Assembly: GCA_902768735.1 (NCBI GenBank)
Contig: CACXMK010000015.1
Coordinates: forward strand, 1-51,697
Direction of reading: 5' to 3'
Source of the DNA: an uncultured Lachnospiraceae bacterium
GTDB taxonomy: Bacteria > Bacillota > Clostridia > Lachnospirales > Lachnospiraceae
Length of the DNA: 51,697 nt
Part shown: positions 1-8,633 of the stretch, piece after piece
How positions within the stretch are numbered: position 1 is the stretch's first letter
Layout: each line of letters starts with the position of its first letter
Notes under the pieces: generated by a model
What the model saw: only the letters and a program-made list of their open reading frames with translations
The model's database searches: none
What the model was told of the DNA's origin: nothing
Made by a program: the position numbers and the translations under genes

Positions 1-2745
1 GGATCCAAGGTTTCCCTTTTCGCAAGGGGAAGCGTAGAGCTTATGTACGGCGGAACCGGTTCCGGTTCTGTAGATACCAGCCAGGCTCCCAGCCTCAAGG
101 ATGCCCTTACACAGGAAGGCATCGAGATCAACCAGGGCCTCTGGGACTGGTACACATCGACTTCCGAGAAGTACGGCCGCAAGACCCCTGCTTCTATCTC
201 GGATAACCTGGTCGCCAACACCCAGTACGGTGTGAACGAGGCACCCTGGGCAGAGGTCGAGAGCGCGAACGGCTCCACATTTGCTGAGTACGGCGATGCG
301 GCGATCGTAGTTCTTGCCAGGTCCGGAGGCGAAGGCGCCGACCTCCCGGACGGAGACGATTCGGTATCTCTTGTGACCGTCACTAACGGGCAGACTGCTC
401 TTCAGGCCTCCGGTACTGAGCAAGGCGGGGAGCAGACTCAGACCACTGCTGACGTACACTACGGCATGGGCACAGAAGGCGACGGCGACTACCTCGCTCT
501 TTCCCAGGAAGAGAAAGACCTGCTGGCAGGCCTCAAGGCTCTCAAGGACAACGGCACCTTCAAGAAGATCGTAGTCCTGCTCAACACCTCCAACGCGATC
601 GAACTGGATTTCCTCAATCCCGAGATCTGTGGTGTTGATTACGGCATCGACTCCTGCATGTGGATCGGAGACGTGGGACAGACCGGCGCGATCGGCGTAG
701 GCCGTCTTCTTTCCGGCACAGTTTCTCCTTCCGGATCCCTTGTAGACACCTACTGGTACGACAACATGAAGAACCCCGCAGTGGTGAACTTCTACACAGT
801 ACCTTATGCAGGCTATGAGAGCTATGGCCTGAACACAGAAGGCGCTGACGTACAGGCTATGTACAGCGTCTATCAGGAAGGCATCTATCTCGGATACCGT
901 TATCCCGAGACCAGATATGAAGACGTCGTTATGGGAACTGCAAACGCAGGCGACTTCAACTACAACACAACGGTTGCTTATCCCTTTGGTTACGGCCTGA
1001 GCTACACGACCTTTGAGATGAGCGGCTTCCAGGTCAAAGAGAATGCGGACAGCTTCGACGTAACAGTTAATGTCACCAATACCGGCAGCGCGGCAGGCAA
1101 GAAGACCGTCCAGGTCTACTTCCAGTCCCCTTACACCGACTATGACAAGCAGAACGGCATCGAGAAGGCTTCCGTAGAACTCTGCGGATTTGGCAAAACA
1201 CAGATCCTCGAGCCCGGTGCTTCCGAGACGGTCACTGTTAATGTTCCTAAGAGAGAGCTGAGAACTTATGACGCCAATGGAGCCAGGACTTATGTCCTTG
1301 ACGCAGGCGATTACTACTTCACAGTCGCTATGGGATCCCACGAGGCGGTCAACAATATTTTGGCAGCTAAGGGCTTTACCACAGAGAACGGCATGGATGC
1401 AGAGGGAGATCAGGCGGTGGTCTACAAGTGGACAAACGCTGCGCTTGATACGACAACCTATGCGAAGTCTGAGGCGACCGGTGCGCCGATCACAAACCTC
1501 TTTAGTGAGTCCGATCCCAATTTGAGCACACTTGAGCCCGGCAATGTTACATTCCTGAGCAGAAGTGACTGGGAGGGTACATTCCCGAAGCAGCGCACAC
1601 AGCTCACTATGAACGACAATCTTGCAGCAGCGCTGCAGTTCACACAGTACAAAGCAGAAGAGCACGCAGACACCCCTATGCCGACACTGGCATCCGGCGG
1701 CAACATGACTATCTCCGAGCTGATCGGAGCAGATTACAATGACGAGCGCTGGGAGACCCTGCTCGACCAGCTCACTTTCCAGGAGATGGTGACCACCATC
1801 ACGCTCGGCTTCCACAATACTGCAGCCTGCGAGAGCGTCTCTAAGGCGGCAACCAAGGACGAGAACGGCCCTCAGGGTCTGACTGCCTCCCTGGTCGGCG
1901 GCAAGTCCGCAATGTGCTACACATCCGAGGATGTCATGGCTGCAACTATGAATCTTGAACTTATGGAAGATGTCGGCCGCTGCATCGGCAACGACTGCCT
2001 GGATATGGGTTATTCCGGACTCTACGGTCCCGGCATCAACATGCACAGAACTCCTTATTCCGGACGCAACTTCGAATATTATTCCGAGGATCCCTTCGTA
2101 GCAGGCGCAATCTGCACGGCAGAGACCAAGGGCATCCAGTCCAAGGGCGTCTATGTTTACCTCAAGCACGTGGCCCTGAACGACTCTGAGACCTCCAGAA
2201 GAGGCGTCAACACATGGCTCAACGAGCAGACAGCCCGTGAGATCTACCTCGAGGTCGCGGACCGCGCGATCATTGACGGCGGCGCATGGTGCGTTATGAG
2301 CGGCTTCAACCGCTGGGGCGCTCAGTGGTGCGGCGAGAACTTCGCCCTGCAGACCGAATACCTTCGCGGCGAGTGCGGTATGCGCGGCATGTCCATCACG
2401 GACTTCTCCGGTCTTAGCCAGTACATGGATGTGGCGGACGGCCTGATCGGTGGCTCCGACATCTGGGACAGCCCGATGCCCATGATCCACACCAATATCG
2501 CAGGCGGCTACGCTTCCGATCCCTACATGGTAACCGAGATGAGAGAGGCAATGCACAACATCCTCTACACTGTTGTTAACTCCAACGCCATGAACGGTTG
2601 GACTGCAGAGACCCGCATTGTGCCGAACACCCCTTGGTGGCAGACCGCGATCTACGCCCTGATCGCAGTCACAGGACTTCTGACCATCGGCAGCGGCTAC
2701 ATGCTCTTCAAGAACAAGAAGCTGAGAAAAGAACAGCAGGCATAA
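1..2745 (+). CDS. Domain-permuted family 3 glycoside hydrolase, membrane anchored, 5' end missing
   Basis: Probable beta-glucosidase or related exo-glycosidase. The frame is open from base 1, and the first visible residues (KVSLFARGSVELMYGGTGSG) are the typical start of a GH3 C-terminal alpha/beta sandwich domain, so the true start lies upstream; the ATG at 43 is internal. Order of visible domains: alpha/beta sandwich (about 1-335), fibronectin-III-like domain (about 340-450), then the TIM barrel (about 570-870). This is the reverse of the usual GH3 order, as in some Ruminococcus and Butyrivibrio enzymes. Barrel motifs seen are GRNFEYYSEDP, YLKHVALND and GMSITDFSG, with D801 (visible numbering) in the nucleophile position. 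A helix near the C-terminus (WWQTAIYALIAVTGLL) followed by basic residues is a membrane anchor. The symporter that follows may import the released sugar. Substrate cannot be read from sequence. Confidence 0.92.
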   Translation, partial: GSKVSLFARGSVELMYGGTGSGSVDTSQAPSLKDALTQEGIEINQGLWDWYTSTSEKYGRKTPASISDNLVANTQYGVNEAPWAEVESANGSTFAEYGDAAIVVLARSGGEGADLPDGDDSVSLVTVTNGQTALQASGTEQGGEQTQTTADVHYGMGTEGDGDYLALSQEEKDLLAGLKALKDNGTFKKIVVLLNTSNAIELDFLNPEICGVDYGIDSCMWIGDVGQTGAIGVGRLLSGTVSPSGSLVDTYWYDNMKNPAVVNFYTVPYAGYESYGLNTEGADVQAMYSVYQEGIYLGYRYPETRYEDVVMGTANAGDFNYNTTVAYPFGYGLSYTTFEMSGFQVKENADSFDVTVNVTNTGSAAGKKTVQVYFQSPYTDYDKQNGIEKASVELCGFGKTQILEPGASETVTVNVPKRELRTYDANGARTYVLDAGDYYFTVAMGSHEAVNNILAAKGFTTENGMDAEGDQAVVYKWTNAALDTTTYAKSEATGAPITNLFSESDPNLSTLEPGNVTFLSRSDWEGTFPKQRTQLTMNDNLAAALQFTQYKAEEHADTPMPTLASGGNMTISELIGADYNDERWETLLDQLTFQEMVTTITLGFHNTAACESVSKAATKDENGPQGLTASLVGGKSAMCYTSEDVMAATMNLELMEDVGRCIGNDCLDMGYSGLYGPGINMHRTPYSGRNFEYYSEDPFVAGAICTAETKGIQSKGVYVYLKHVALNDSETSRRGVNTWLNEQTAREIYLEVADRAIIDGGAWCVMSGFNRWGAQWCGENFALQTEYLRGECGMRGMSITDFSGLSQYMDVADGLIGGSDIWDSPMPMIHTNIAGGYASDPYMVTEMREAMHNILYTVVNSNAMNGWTAETRIVPNTPWWQTAIYALIAVTGLLTIGSGYMLFKNKKLRKEQQA

Positions 2746-2754
2746 CCCATAGTC

Positions 2755-2785
2755 AGAGGGCTGCTGTATGATGCAACAGCCCTCT
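2755..2785 (+). terminator. Stem-loop after the GH3 gene
   Basis: A perfect 9-bp stem (AGAGGGCTG at 2755-2763 with CAGCCCTCT at 2777-2785) lies ten bases after the GH3 stop codon. No clear T-run follows, so it may be a leaky terminator or an RNA-stabilising hairpin between GH3 and the symporter gene. Confidence 0.5.
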
Positions 2786-2793
2786 CTCCCAGC

Positions 2794-2814
2794 TCTCTAC
2801 CTCAGAGGTAGAGA
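2794..2814. repeat. Palindromic repeat copy (ACCTCAGAGGT core)
   Basis: A perfect inverted repeat with 10-bp arms TCTCTACCTC and GAGGTAGAGA around one central base. It is one of about 25 related copies in this window. It lies between the GH3 stem-loop and the ribosome binding site of the symporter gene. Confidence 0.85.
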
Positions 2815-2841
2815 AGAGAAAACGAAAAAGAGGAAGCTGTC

Positions 2842-4383
2842 ATGAACGAATATCAGAAATCGTCCGGCTCACAAGTCAACCGGGCAAAACCCTATCAGCT
2901 CGCGCTGTTCCCGATGAACAACGGCGCGACCAATGTATACTACGTTCTCATACTCACTTACATCGCCACGTTCGGCAATACGGTGCTGGGGATCGCGACG
3001 GTCTTCGCTTCCTTTATGGTCACCGGAATGCGTATCTTCGACGCGATCACGGACCCGATCATCGGCGCCCTGATGGACAAGACCAACGGAAGGTTCGGAA
3101 AATTCCGACCTTTCATGGTCATCGGTTCCGCCATAATGGCAGCCGCAGTCATTGCGCTCTATATTTTTACACCGTTCGTGCCTGAGAGCATGATGGGCCT
3201 TCGCTACGCGCTCTTCATTCTGCTGTACGCAGTGTGGGTCATCGGATACACGTTCCAGACCTCCGTAACGCGCGCGGCGCAGGCAGTTCTTACGAATGAT
3301 CCAAAACAGAGACCTCTGTTCACGATTTTTAATACCGTCGGGTCTCTCGCCGGAATGGGCGTCATGCAGTTCATAGGGCCGATCCTTGCAAGAGATAACA
3401 TCTTTGGCGACTACAACCGCAGCTGGTTCGCTGCGATCACACCGATCGGCATCGGCATCTCCGTTCTGCTCACGATCCTCGCGATCATCGGCATCTGGGA
3501 GAAGGACCAGCCCAAGTACTTTGGCATCGGCGGCGGTAAGCAGGAAAAAGTCAAAGTCTCCGAATACCTGGAGATCATCAAGTCCAACAAGCCCCTGCAG
3601 CGCCTGATGGTGGCCGGCGGCGCATGCAAGCTTGCGCTGTCCATCGCGACCAACATCACGGTCCTGATCATGCTGTACTCCTGCATGATGGGCAACTACG
3701 ACGGGCTGTACATGCCGATGATGGTGCTCGGCTATGTCTTCGCGGTGCCGTTCTTTGCACTGACAGTCAGGACTTCCCAGAAAAAGGGACAGAAGGCGTC
3801 TCTCATGAGATATGTCGCGGTGGCATTCGTTTGCTACATCGGCGTGCTGGCACTGCTCCTTCTCTGGAACCCGAATACGTCGATGCACCTGCAGATCCTG
3901 CAGGACGGCAAGCTCGCGCTGAACTTCTACACTGTAGCGTTTATTCTGTGTTTTGGCATCGGATATGGCGCATATTACGCCACGGCCGATATGCCGATCC
4001 CGATGGTCGCGGACTGCGCGGACTATGAGACCTATCGGTCCGGCAAGTTCATCCCCGGCATCATGGGAACGCTGTTCTCGCTGGTGGATAAACTGGTGTC
4101 GAGCCTCTCGGCTACGGTCGTCGGCGTAGCAGTCACAGTGATCGGCCTTGACGCGCTGCCGACAAAGGCAACGCCTTACACGGCCGGAATGAACGTCATC
4201 GTCATCCTTCTCTTCTGCATCCTGCCGATGTGCGCGTGGGCGCTGACGCTGTGGTCCATGACGGGCTACGAGCTCGACGGCGAGCGCGTAAGGGAGATCC
4301 AGGAAGTGAACGGGAAGCGCCGCGAAGCGGTCGCACAGGGTATGAGCATCGCGGAAGCGATGGAAAAGTACCCTTCCAGGTGA
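2842..4383 (+). CDS. GPH (MelB-like) sugar:cation symporter
   Basis: A 513-residue, 12-helix cytoplasmic-membrane carrier of the glycoside-pentoside-hexuronide:cation symporter family within the major facilitator superfamily. The family signature is clear near residues 60-95 (DAITDPIIGALMDKTNGRFG, then KFRPF). A central hydrophilic loop (about 225-250, GGGKQEKVKVSEYLEIIKSN) separates the two helical halves. The start has a GAGGAAG ribosome binding site about six bases upstream. It lies 96 bp after the GH3 gene on the same strand, so it probably imports the GH3 product or a related oligosaccharide or uronide with sodium or protons. The exact substrate is not readable. It is followed by a strong terminator built from the palindromic repeat. 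Confidence 0.9.
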   Translation: MNEYQKSSGSQVNRAKPYQLALFPMNNGATNVYYVLILTYIATFGNTVLGIATVFASFMVTGMRIFDAITDPIIGALMDKTNGRFGKFRPFMVIGSAIMAAAVIALYIFTPFVPESMMGLRYALFILLYAVWVIGYTFQTSVTRAAQAVLTNDPKQRPLFTIFNTVGSLAGMGVMQFIGPILARDNIFGDYNRSWFAAITPIGIGISVLLTILAIIGIWEKDQPKYFGIGGGKQEKVKVSEYLEIIKSNKPLQRLMVAGGACKLALSIATNITVLIMLYSCMMGNYDGLYMPMMVLGYVFAVPFFALTVRTSQKKGQKASLMRYVAVAFVCYIGVLALLLLWNPNTSMHLQILQDGKLALNFYTVAFILCFGIGYGAYYATADMPIPMVADCADYETYRSGKFIPGIMGTLFSLVDKLVSSLSATVVGVAVTVIGLDALPTKATPYTAGMNVIVILLFCILPMCAWALTLWSMTGYELDGERVREIQEVNGKRREAVAQGMSIAEAMEKYPSR

Positions 4384-4418
4384 AAAACCGCGCGTCCCTA
4401 CCTCTCGCGTCCCTACCT

Positions 4419-4454
4419 CGCGTCTCTACCTCTCAGGTAGAGACGCGTTTTTTT
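4419..4454 (+). terminator. Intrinsic terminator made from the palindromic repeat
   Basis: A 13-bp perfect stem (CGCGTCTCTACCT at 4419-4431, AGGTAGAGACGCG at 4435-4447) has a 3-base loop and is followed by seven Ts (4448-4454), a classic rho-independent terminator. The stem is a copy of the dispersed CTCTACC/GGTAGAG palindrome extended by CGCG/CGCG, so the repeat serves as terminator of the symporter gene. Two degenerate half-copies (CCCTACCTC) precede it at 4396-4418. Confidence 0.88.
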
Positions 4455-4462
4455 GACCTTTT

Positions 4463-4541
4463 GCCTGTTCCCTACCCCAGAGGTAGAGATGCCTGTTCCC
4501 TACCCAGAGGTAGAAATGCACTCAGAGATAGAGATGCACTC
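4463..4541. repeat. Short tandem array of palindromic repeats
   Basis: Two units of 27-28 bp (starting GCCTGTTCCCTACC at 4463 and 4491), each containing ACCCCAGAGGTAGA or ACCCAGAGGTAGA, are followed by a decayed third unit (CAGAGATAGAGATGCACT). The array fills the spacer between convergent genes. Confidence 0.8.
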
Positions 4542-4548
4542 GTTAACA

Positions 4549-4602
4549 CAAAAAGCCCCCGCACCGGTCGGGCAGCACACGCTGCCAACCAGCCCGGAGG
4601 CC
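4549..4602 (-). terminator. Probable intrinsic terminator of the reductase fusion gene
   Basis: Read on the minus strand there is a compound hairpin: an outer imperfect GC-rich stem, an inner perfect GGCAGC/GCTGCC stem, then GGGGGCTTTTT. It lies just downstream of the minus-strand stop codon at 4634. Confidence 0.65.
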
Positions 4603-4633
4603 TTTCAATTCAACTCAAATAATCAGGTCCACA

Positions 4634-7318
4634 TCAGATAAACAGGTTCACGTTCGACTCTTCCGCGTCCGCAAGATACGTCCCGACGCCGCCGATCTCC
4701 ACGCCGTCGATCAGCTCTTCCTTGCGGATGCCCATGACGTCCATGCTCATCGAGCACGCCACGATCCGCACGCCGTTCTCCATCGCTTTCTTCATCATGT
4801 CCTCGAGCGAGTCAATGTTTTTGTCCTTCATAATGGCGCGCATCATCTTCGTTCCCACGCCGCCCATGTTCATCCTTGACAGCCCGAGCTCCTTCGTCCC
4901 GCGCGGCAGCATCGTGCCGAACATCTTCTCCACCGGCGACTTCTTGAGTTTCTGCTTTTCCGTCTTGCGCAACGCGGTCAGCCCCCAGAACGTGAAGAAC
5001 ATTGTCACCGGCCGCCCCATCGCCAGCGCTCCGTTCGCGATCACAAACGATGCCAGCACCTTGTCAAGCTCCCCGTCAAAAACAATGATCGTCTTGCCCT
5101 GAGGAAGCGCCGCTGCCATTCCCCCTACCTCTGGGGTAGAGACACAGCCAGCGCCTGCAGGGCTCTTCTCTACCCCAGAGGTAGAGATGCCCTTCTGCAG
5201 CACCGCCACATAAGAATTTCCTCTCTTTTCATTGGCCACCAGCGTATTGCCGGTCCTGCGGCACCAGGAGGCGATGTCCTTGGAAAAACCTGGGTCAGAC
5301 GCAGACACCTCCAAAAGCTCGCCGTCCTTCATCTCCTTGATCGTCTTGAAGACTTCCATGATGGGTCCCGGGCACTGCAGCCCGTCGCAGTTGAGGGTAA
5401 CTTTTTTCATTTCCATAGAATGATTACTCCTTTCAGAGGTGTCTGCCACCACAGCTGCCTTCTCAAAAGTCGCAGAACGGCTTTCCCCTACCCCAGAGGT
5501 CGAGGCGCGACTTTCCCCTACCCCAGAGGTGGAGACGCGAGAGGTAGAGACGCGGTCTTCCATCTCGATCACCGCTTCCGCGGTCTCATCCTCGCGCTGC
5601 TCATGCAGAATCCTGTACAGCCTGGTCCCCGCCGGATATACCGAAACATCCGGGAACCCGTTCTGCATCAGGATGCGCGCTCCATTGTACGAGCGCACGC
5701 CGACCGCGCACAAGACAACATATTTCCTGGAAGGATCCAGCTCCCCGAGCCTGCCGCGCAGCTGCCCCAGCGGAATATTCACCGCGCCGGGGATCTCGAA
5801 CGCGACCAGTTCCTCTTCCTCGCGCACGTCGAGGATCACCGCGTCCTCCGGGATCTTCAGCGGAGAGAACTGCACCATTCCGCGCAGCACGTTTTCTGCC
5901 GCGAAGCCGAGCATGTTCACGGGATCCTTCGCTGAGGAATACGGCGGCGCGTACGCGAGCTCCATGTCCGCCAGGTCAAAAACCTGCGCCCCGAGCCGGA
6001 TCGCCGTCCCGAGCGTGTCGATGCGCTTGTCCACGCCGTCCCTGCCGATGATTTGTGCGCCGAAGATCTGTGCCCCGTCGCACGAAAACAGGAGCTTTAA
6101 GAACATCGGCACCGCGCCCGGATAGTAGCCTGCGTGCGAATTCTGCGTGATCAAAACACTCTCATAATCCACGCCCTTCACAAGGCCGCGGCGGATGAGT
6201 GTCTTTTCATTCTGTCCCGTCGATGCCGCTGTCAGGTCAAAAACCTGAGCGACCGACGATCCCTGCGTGCCCTTATAGCAAGAGAGCGTCCCCACAAAGC
6301 CGGCCTGGTGCACGCCCCAGCTGGCGCACGCCTGCCCCGTACCTTCTCCCTGCAGCTCGTATGCGATGTTGTCCGCCGCGATGCGGCCCTGTTTGTTGGC
6401 AGGGCCTGCGAGAGGGACCATCGTTCTGTCTTTTGACACAAAATCCTCAACTTCGATGACATCGCCCGCTGCATAGATATCCGGGTCGGACGTGCGCAGC
6501 TGTTCGTCCACGACGATACCGCCGCGGGAGTTAAGTGTGAGGCCACAGTCTTTTGCCAGCTGGCTGTTGGGACGGACACCGATGGAAAGGATGACCAGGT
6601 CGGCGGTCAGGACATCGCCGCTGACGAGCGTGACATCCACGGACTTGCCGTTGTCGGCGAAAGTTGACACTCCATCGCCGAGGCGCAGGTCGACGCCGTT
6701 CTCGCGGATGTTTGCATGGAGGATCATCGCCATCTCAGGGTCGACGGGGGCCATGACCTGGTCTGTCGCCTCGATGATGGAAACTTTGAGACCCGCGTGA
6801 TGGAGGTTCTCAGCCATCTCGAGGCCGATGAAGCCGCCGCCAACGACGACTGCGCTCTTCGCGCCGTTATCTCGGATCATGGCACGGATGTTGTCCGCGT
6901 CGGGAACAGTCCAAAGCGTCAGGATCCGGGGCGAGTCGATGCCGGGGATCGCCGGGCGGAAGGGCGAGGAGCCGGTCGCGATGAGGAGCTTGTCATAGGG
7001 CTCCTCGTAGACCTTGTCGGTCCTCAGGTCGCAGATGCGCACGGTCTTCTGCTCGCGGTTGATCGCGAGTGCTTCGGTGCGGGTGCGCACGTCGACGTTA
7101 AAGCGCTCGCGCATGACTTCTTCCTTGGTGACGAGCAGGGCGTCGCGGGACTTGATCACGTCTCCGACGTGGTACGGAAGGCCGCAGTTCGCATAGGAAA
7201 TGTATTCGCCGCGCTCGATCATCACGATCTGCGCGTTCTCGTCAAGCCTGCGCAGGCGCGCGGCGCAGCCGGCGCCGGCGGCTACGCCGCCTATGATCAA
7301 AACTTTGCTCATGGTCAT
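4634..7318 (-). CDS. CoA-disulfide reductase / rhodanese / TusA / DsrE four-domain fusion
   Basis: A cytoplasmic 894-residue sulfur-handling flavoprotein. Domains: FAD/NAD(P)H pyridine nucleotide-disulfide oxidoreductase (about 1-450; VLIIGGVAAGAGCAARLRRL Rossmann motif, redox Cys45 in YANCGLPYH); rhodanese (about 485-560; active Cys in VVLCAVGVRS); TusA/SirA-like persulfide carrier (about 636-705; LQCPGP); DsrE/F-like domain (about 738-894). By family knowledge the reductase reduces CoA disulfide, CoA persulfide or polysulfide, and the other domains pass sulfane sulfur; the physiological substrate is unknown. The two long linkers (about 588-612 and 709-733) are made of in-frame copies of the intergenic palindrome and read as STSGV peptides. 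The start follows AAAGGAG closely; a second ATG six bases later is also possible. Confidence 0.9.
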   Translation of the reverse strand: MTMSKVLIIGGVAAGAGCAARLRRLDENAQIVMIERGEYISYANCGLPYHVGDVIKSRDALLVTKEEVMRERFNVDVRTRTEALAINREQKTVRICDLRTDKVYEEPYDKLLIATGSSPFRPAIPGIDSPRILTLWTVPDADNIRAMIRDNGAKSAVVVGGGFIGLEMAENLHHAGLKVSIIEATDQVMAPVDPEMAMILHANIRENGVDLRLGDGVSTFADNGKSVDVTLVSGDVLTADLVILSIGVRPNSQLAKDCGLTLNSRGGIVVDEQLRTSDPDIYAAGDVIEVEDFVSKDRTMVPLAGPANKQGRIAADNIAYELQGEGTGQACASWGVHQAGFVGTLSCYKGTQGSSVAQVFDLTAASTGQNEKTLIRRGLVKGVDYESVLITQNSHAGYYPGAVPMFLKLLFSCDGAQIFGAQIIGRDGVDKRIDTLGTAIRLGAQVFDLADMELAYAPPYSSAKDPVNMLGFAAENVLRGMVQFSPLKIPEDAVILDVREEEELVAFEIPGAVNIPLGQLRGRLGELDPSRKYVVLCAVGVRSYNGARILMQNGFPDVSVYPAGTRLYRILHEQREDETAEAVIEMEDRVSTSRVSTSGVGESRASTSGVGESRSATFEKAAVVADTSERSNHSMEMKKVTLNCDGLQCPGPIMEVFKTIKEMKDGELLEVSASDPGFSKDIASWCRRTGNTLVANEKRGNSYVAVLQKGISTSGVEKSPAGAGCVSTPEVGGMAAALPQGKTIIVFDGELDKVLASFVIANGALAMGRPVTMFFTFWGLTALRKTEKQKLKKSPVEKMFGTMLPRGTKELGLSRMNMGGVGTKMMRAIMKDKNIDSLEDMMKKAMENGVRIVACSMSMDVMGIRKEELIDGVEIGGVGTYLADAEESNVNLFI
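5121..5187. repeat. Two palindromic repeats inside the coding linker between TusA and DsrE domains
   Basis: CTACCTCTGGGGTAG at 5124-5138 and a full copy at 5167-5187 lie in frame within the reductase fusion gene. On the coding strand they read STPEVGG and ISTSGVEKS. The copies are as well preserved as the intergenic ones. Confidence 0.85.
5481..5554. repeat. 30-bp in-frame tandem repeat containing the palindrome, between rhodanese and TusA domains
   Basis: Two 30-bp units (5481-5510 and 5511-5540, each beginning CTTTCCCCTACCCCAGAGGT) are followed by a partial unit to 5554. Thirty bases is ten codons, so the frame is kept. The coding strand reads VSTSRVSTSGVGES and then RASTSGVGESR. Confidence 0.88.
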
Positions 7319-7344
7319 GGTGCTCCTTTCTTATTAGGGGTGTT

Positions 7345-7409
7345 CTCTACCTCTGGGGTAGGGGAACGATTTTTCGCCTGATTAGCTGTTCTCTACCCCA
7401 GAGGTAGAG
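7345..7409. repeat. Two palindromic repeat copies upstream of the reductase fusion gene
   Basis: CTCTACCTCTGGGGTAG at 7345-7361 and CTCTACCCCAGAGGTAGAG at 7391-7409 lie in the 377-bp spacer between the divergently transcribed reductase fusion gene and rraA-like gene. Confidence 0.83.
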
Positions 7410-7454
7410 ACGCGGGTAATTGAATCAATTATATCGATAACGCACAACAGTCTG

Positions 7455-7593
7455 CAATAGTTCCCAATGATACGAAATGTGACTCGCCAGACGCACTCCC
7501 CTACCTCTGAGGTAGAGATACGCTTCCAATAGTTCCCGGTGATACGAAATGTGACTCGCCAGACGCTCCCCTACCTCTGAGGTAGAGACATAC
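7455..7593. repeat. Duplicated 72-bp unit carrying the palindrome
   Basis: Two nearly identical units, 7455-7521 and 7527-7593, start CAATAGTTCCC and share ATACGAAATGTGACTCGCC. Each ends in the palindrome CCCCTACCTCTGAGGTAGAG. The period is 72 bp. The palindrome has been copied together with flanking unique DNA, which points to local tandem duplication rather than independent insertion. Confidence 0.88.
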
Positions 7594-7695
7594 TTGCAAT
7601 CATACTTTGTATGAACACTATGAATTTCAATAATTCACAAAACTATGCTAGAATACTTACAGAAACAAACAGAACCCGAAAGGAGAGGTACGGAT

Positions 7696-8403
7696 ATGAG
7701 CGTAGGATTCAGAGCTTTTTTGGACATTGAACGGCCCGCCCCCGAACTGATCGAGGCATATCGGGAGATCCCCAGCAGCAACATAGGTGATGTCGTTCTG
7801 AGAATGAACTGCATGTTCGGCGGAATCAAAGCATACAACAAGTGCCCTTTAGTCGGCCCCGCTTTTACCGTCAAAGTACCTGCGGGAGACAACCTCGTGG
7901 CGCAGACAGCTCTGGACTATGCGCAGCCCGGCGATGTGATCGTGATCGACGGCGCCGGCTATGAGGACCGCGCCCTCGTTGGCGGCATGATGCTGGCTTA
8001 CGCGGAAGAGCGCCAGCTCGGCGGTTTCGTCGTCAACGGCGCAGTGCGCGACCTCGACGACATCAAAAAGAGCCCTCTCCCTGTTTTTGCGATCGCCGCA
8101 ACACCCCTCGGCCCCTATAGAGAAGGTCCCGGCGAGATCAACGTCCCCGTCGTCTGCGGTGGCCAGGTCGTAATGCCCGGCGATATCCTCGTCGGCGACA
8201 CCGACGGCATTGTTGTCATCCCGAAGAACGACGCGGAAGCGCTTTTGGACGCCTGCCGCGCAAACGTCGCCATGGAGCAGAACGAAATGGACCAGATGAA
8301 AGCCGGCACATACGAGCCAGAAAAGCACGTGAAGATCTTCACCAACGCCTTCCTCAAGCGCGGCGGCGAATTTATCTCCTCCAAAGAGACCCCTTCCAGA
8401 TAA
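7696..8403 (+). CDS. RraA-family protein (HMG/CHA aldolase-like fold)
   Basis: A 235-residue member of the RraA / 4-hydroxy-4-methyl-2-oxoglutarate aldolase superfamily. Visible family features are GDVIVIDGAGYEDRALVGGMM (about 75-95), GFVVNGAVRDLDDI (about 110-125; Arg-Asp of the aldolase signature) and GDILVGDTDGIVVIP near residues 165-185. Such proteins either cleave 4-carboxy-4-hydroxy-2-oxo acids to pyruvate using a divalent metal or, in Proteobacteria, regulate RNase E; a metabolic aldolase or decarboxylase role is more likely here. I chose the ATG at 7696 because AAAGGAGAGG lies eight bases upstream; the ATG at 7645 has none. It is a lone plus-strand gene, and its terminator is about 230 bp downstream. 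Confidence 0.85.
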   Translation: MSVGFRAFLDIERPAPELIEAYREIPSSNIGDVVLRMNCMFGGIKAYNKCPLVGPAFTVKVPAGDNLVAQTALDYAQPGDVIVIDGAGYEDRALVGGMMLAYAEERQLGGFVVNGAVRDLDDIKKSPLPVFAIAATPLGPYREGPGEINVPVVCGGQVVMPGDILVGDTDGIVVIPKNDAEALLDACRANVAMEQNEMDQMKAGTYEPEKHVKIFTNAFLKRGGEFISSKETPSR

Positions 8404-8633
8404 CAGCGTCTCGCCAACAATTTTTCGTCAAAACAGCGCCACCCCGCGCGCTCCCCAGCGCTCCCCTACCTCTGAGGTCGGGGAACCACCACCACGCACC
8501 CATTCCCCAGAGACCGGGACACGCACTACTAGTTTTTAATACACAACCTTCATCCCGCGGCAATACTCCTCCTGCTACCTGCTGGTACATGCCGCATGCT
8601 ACCAAACCCGTCTCTGAAGTGGGGTTTCATTTC
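8404..8633. other. Non-coding spacer with a degenerate palindrome
   Basis: No plausible gene is seen on either strand. It contains one imperfect palindromic repeat (8461-8483, TCCCCTACCTC and GAGGTCGGGGA with one mismatch), a decayed half-copy near 8502, and a CAAAACA word at 8429. The rest shows no recognisable structure. Confidence 0.6.

Noticed and set aside
1-6. BamHI site GGATCC at the first bases
   Set aside because: It may reflect a cloning boundary, but GGATCC also occurs elsewhere in the window and the far end shows no matching site, so nothing can be concluded.
2869-3888. Long minus-strand open frame (339 codons) opposite the GPH symporter
   Set aside because: It is rich in His, Asp, Arg and Glu as expected for an antisense shadow of a GC-rich membrane protein gene, has no ribosome site, and conflicts with the clear plus-strand family match.
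7594-7680. Sigma-A promoter in front of the RraA-family gene
   Set aside because: The region is AT-rich with several TAT-like boxes, but no -35/-10 pair with 16-18 bp spacing is convincing.
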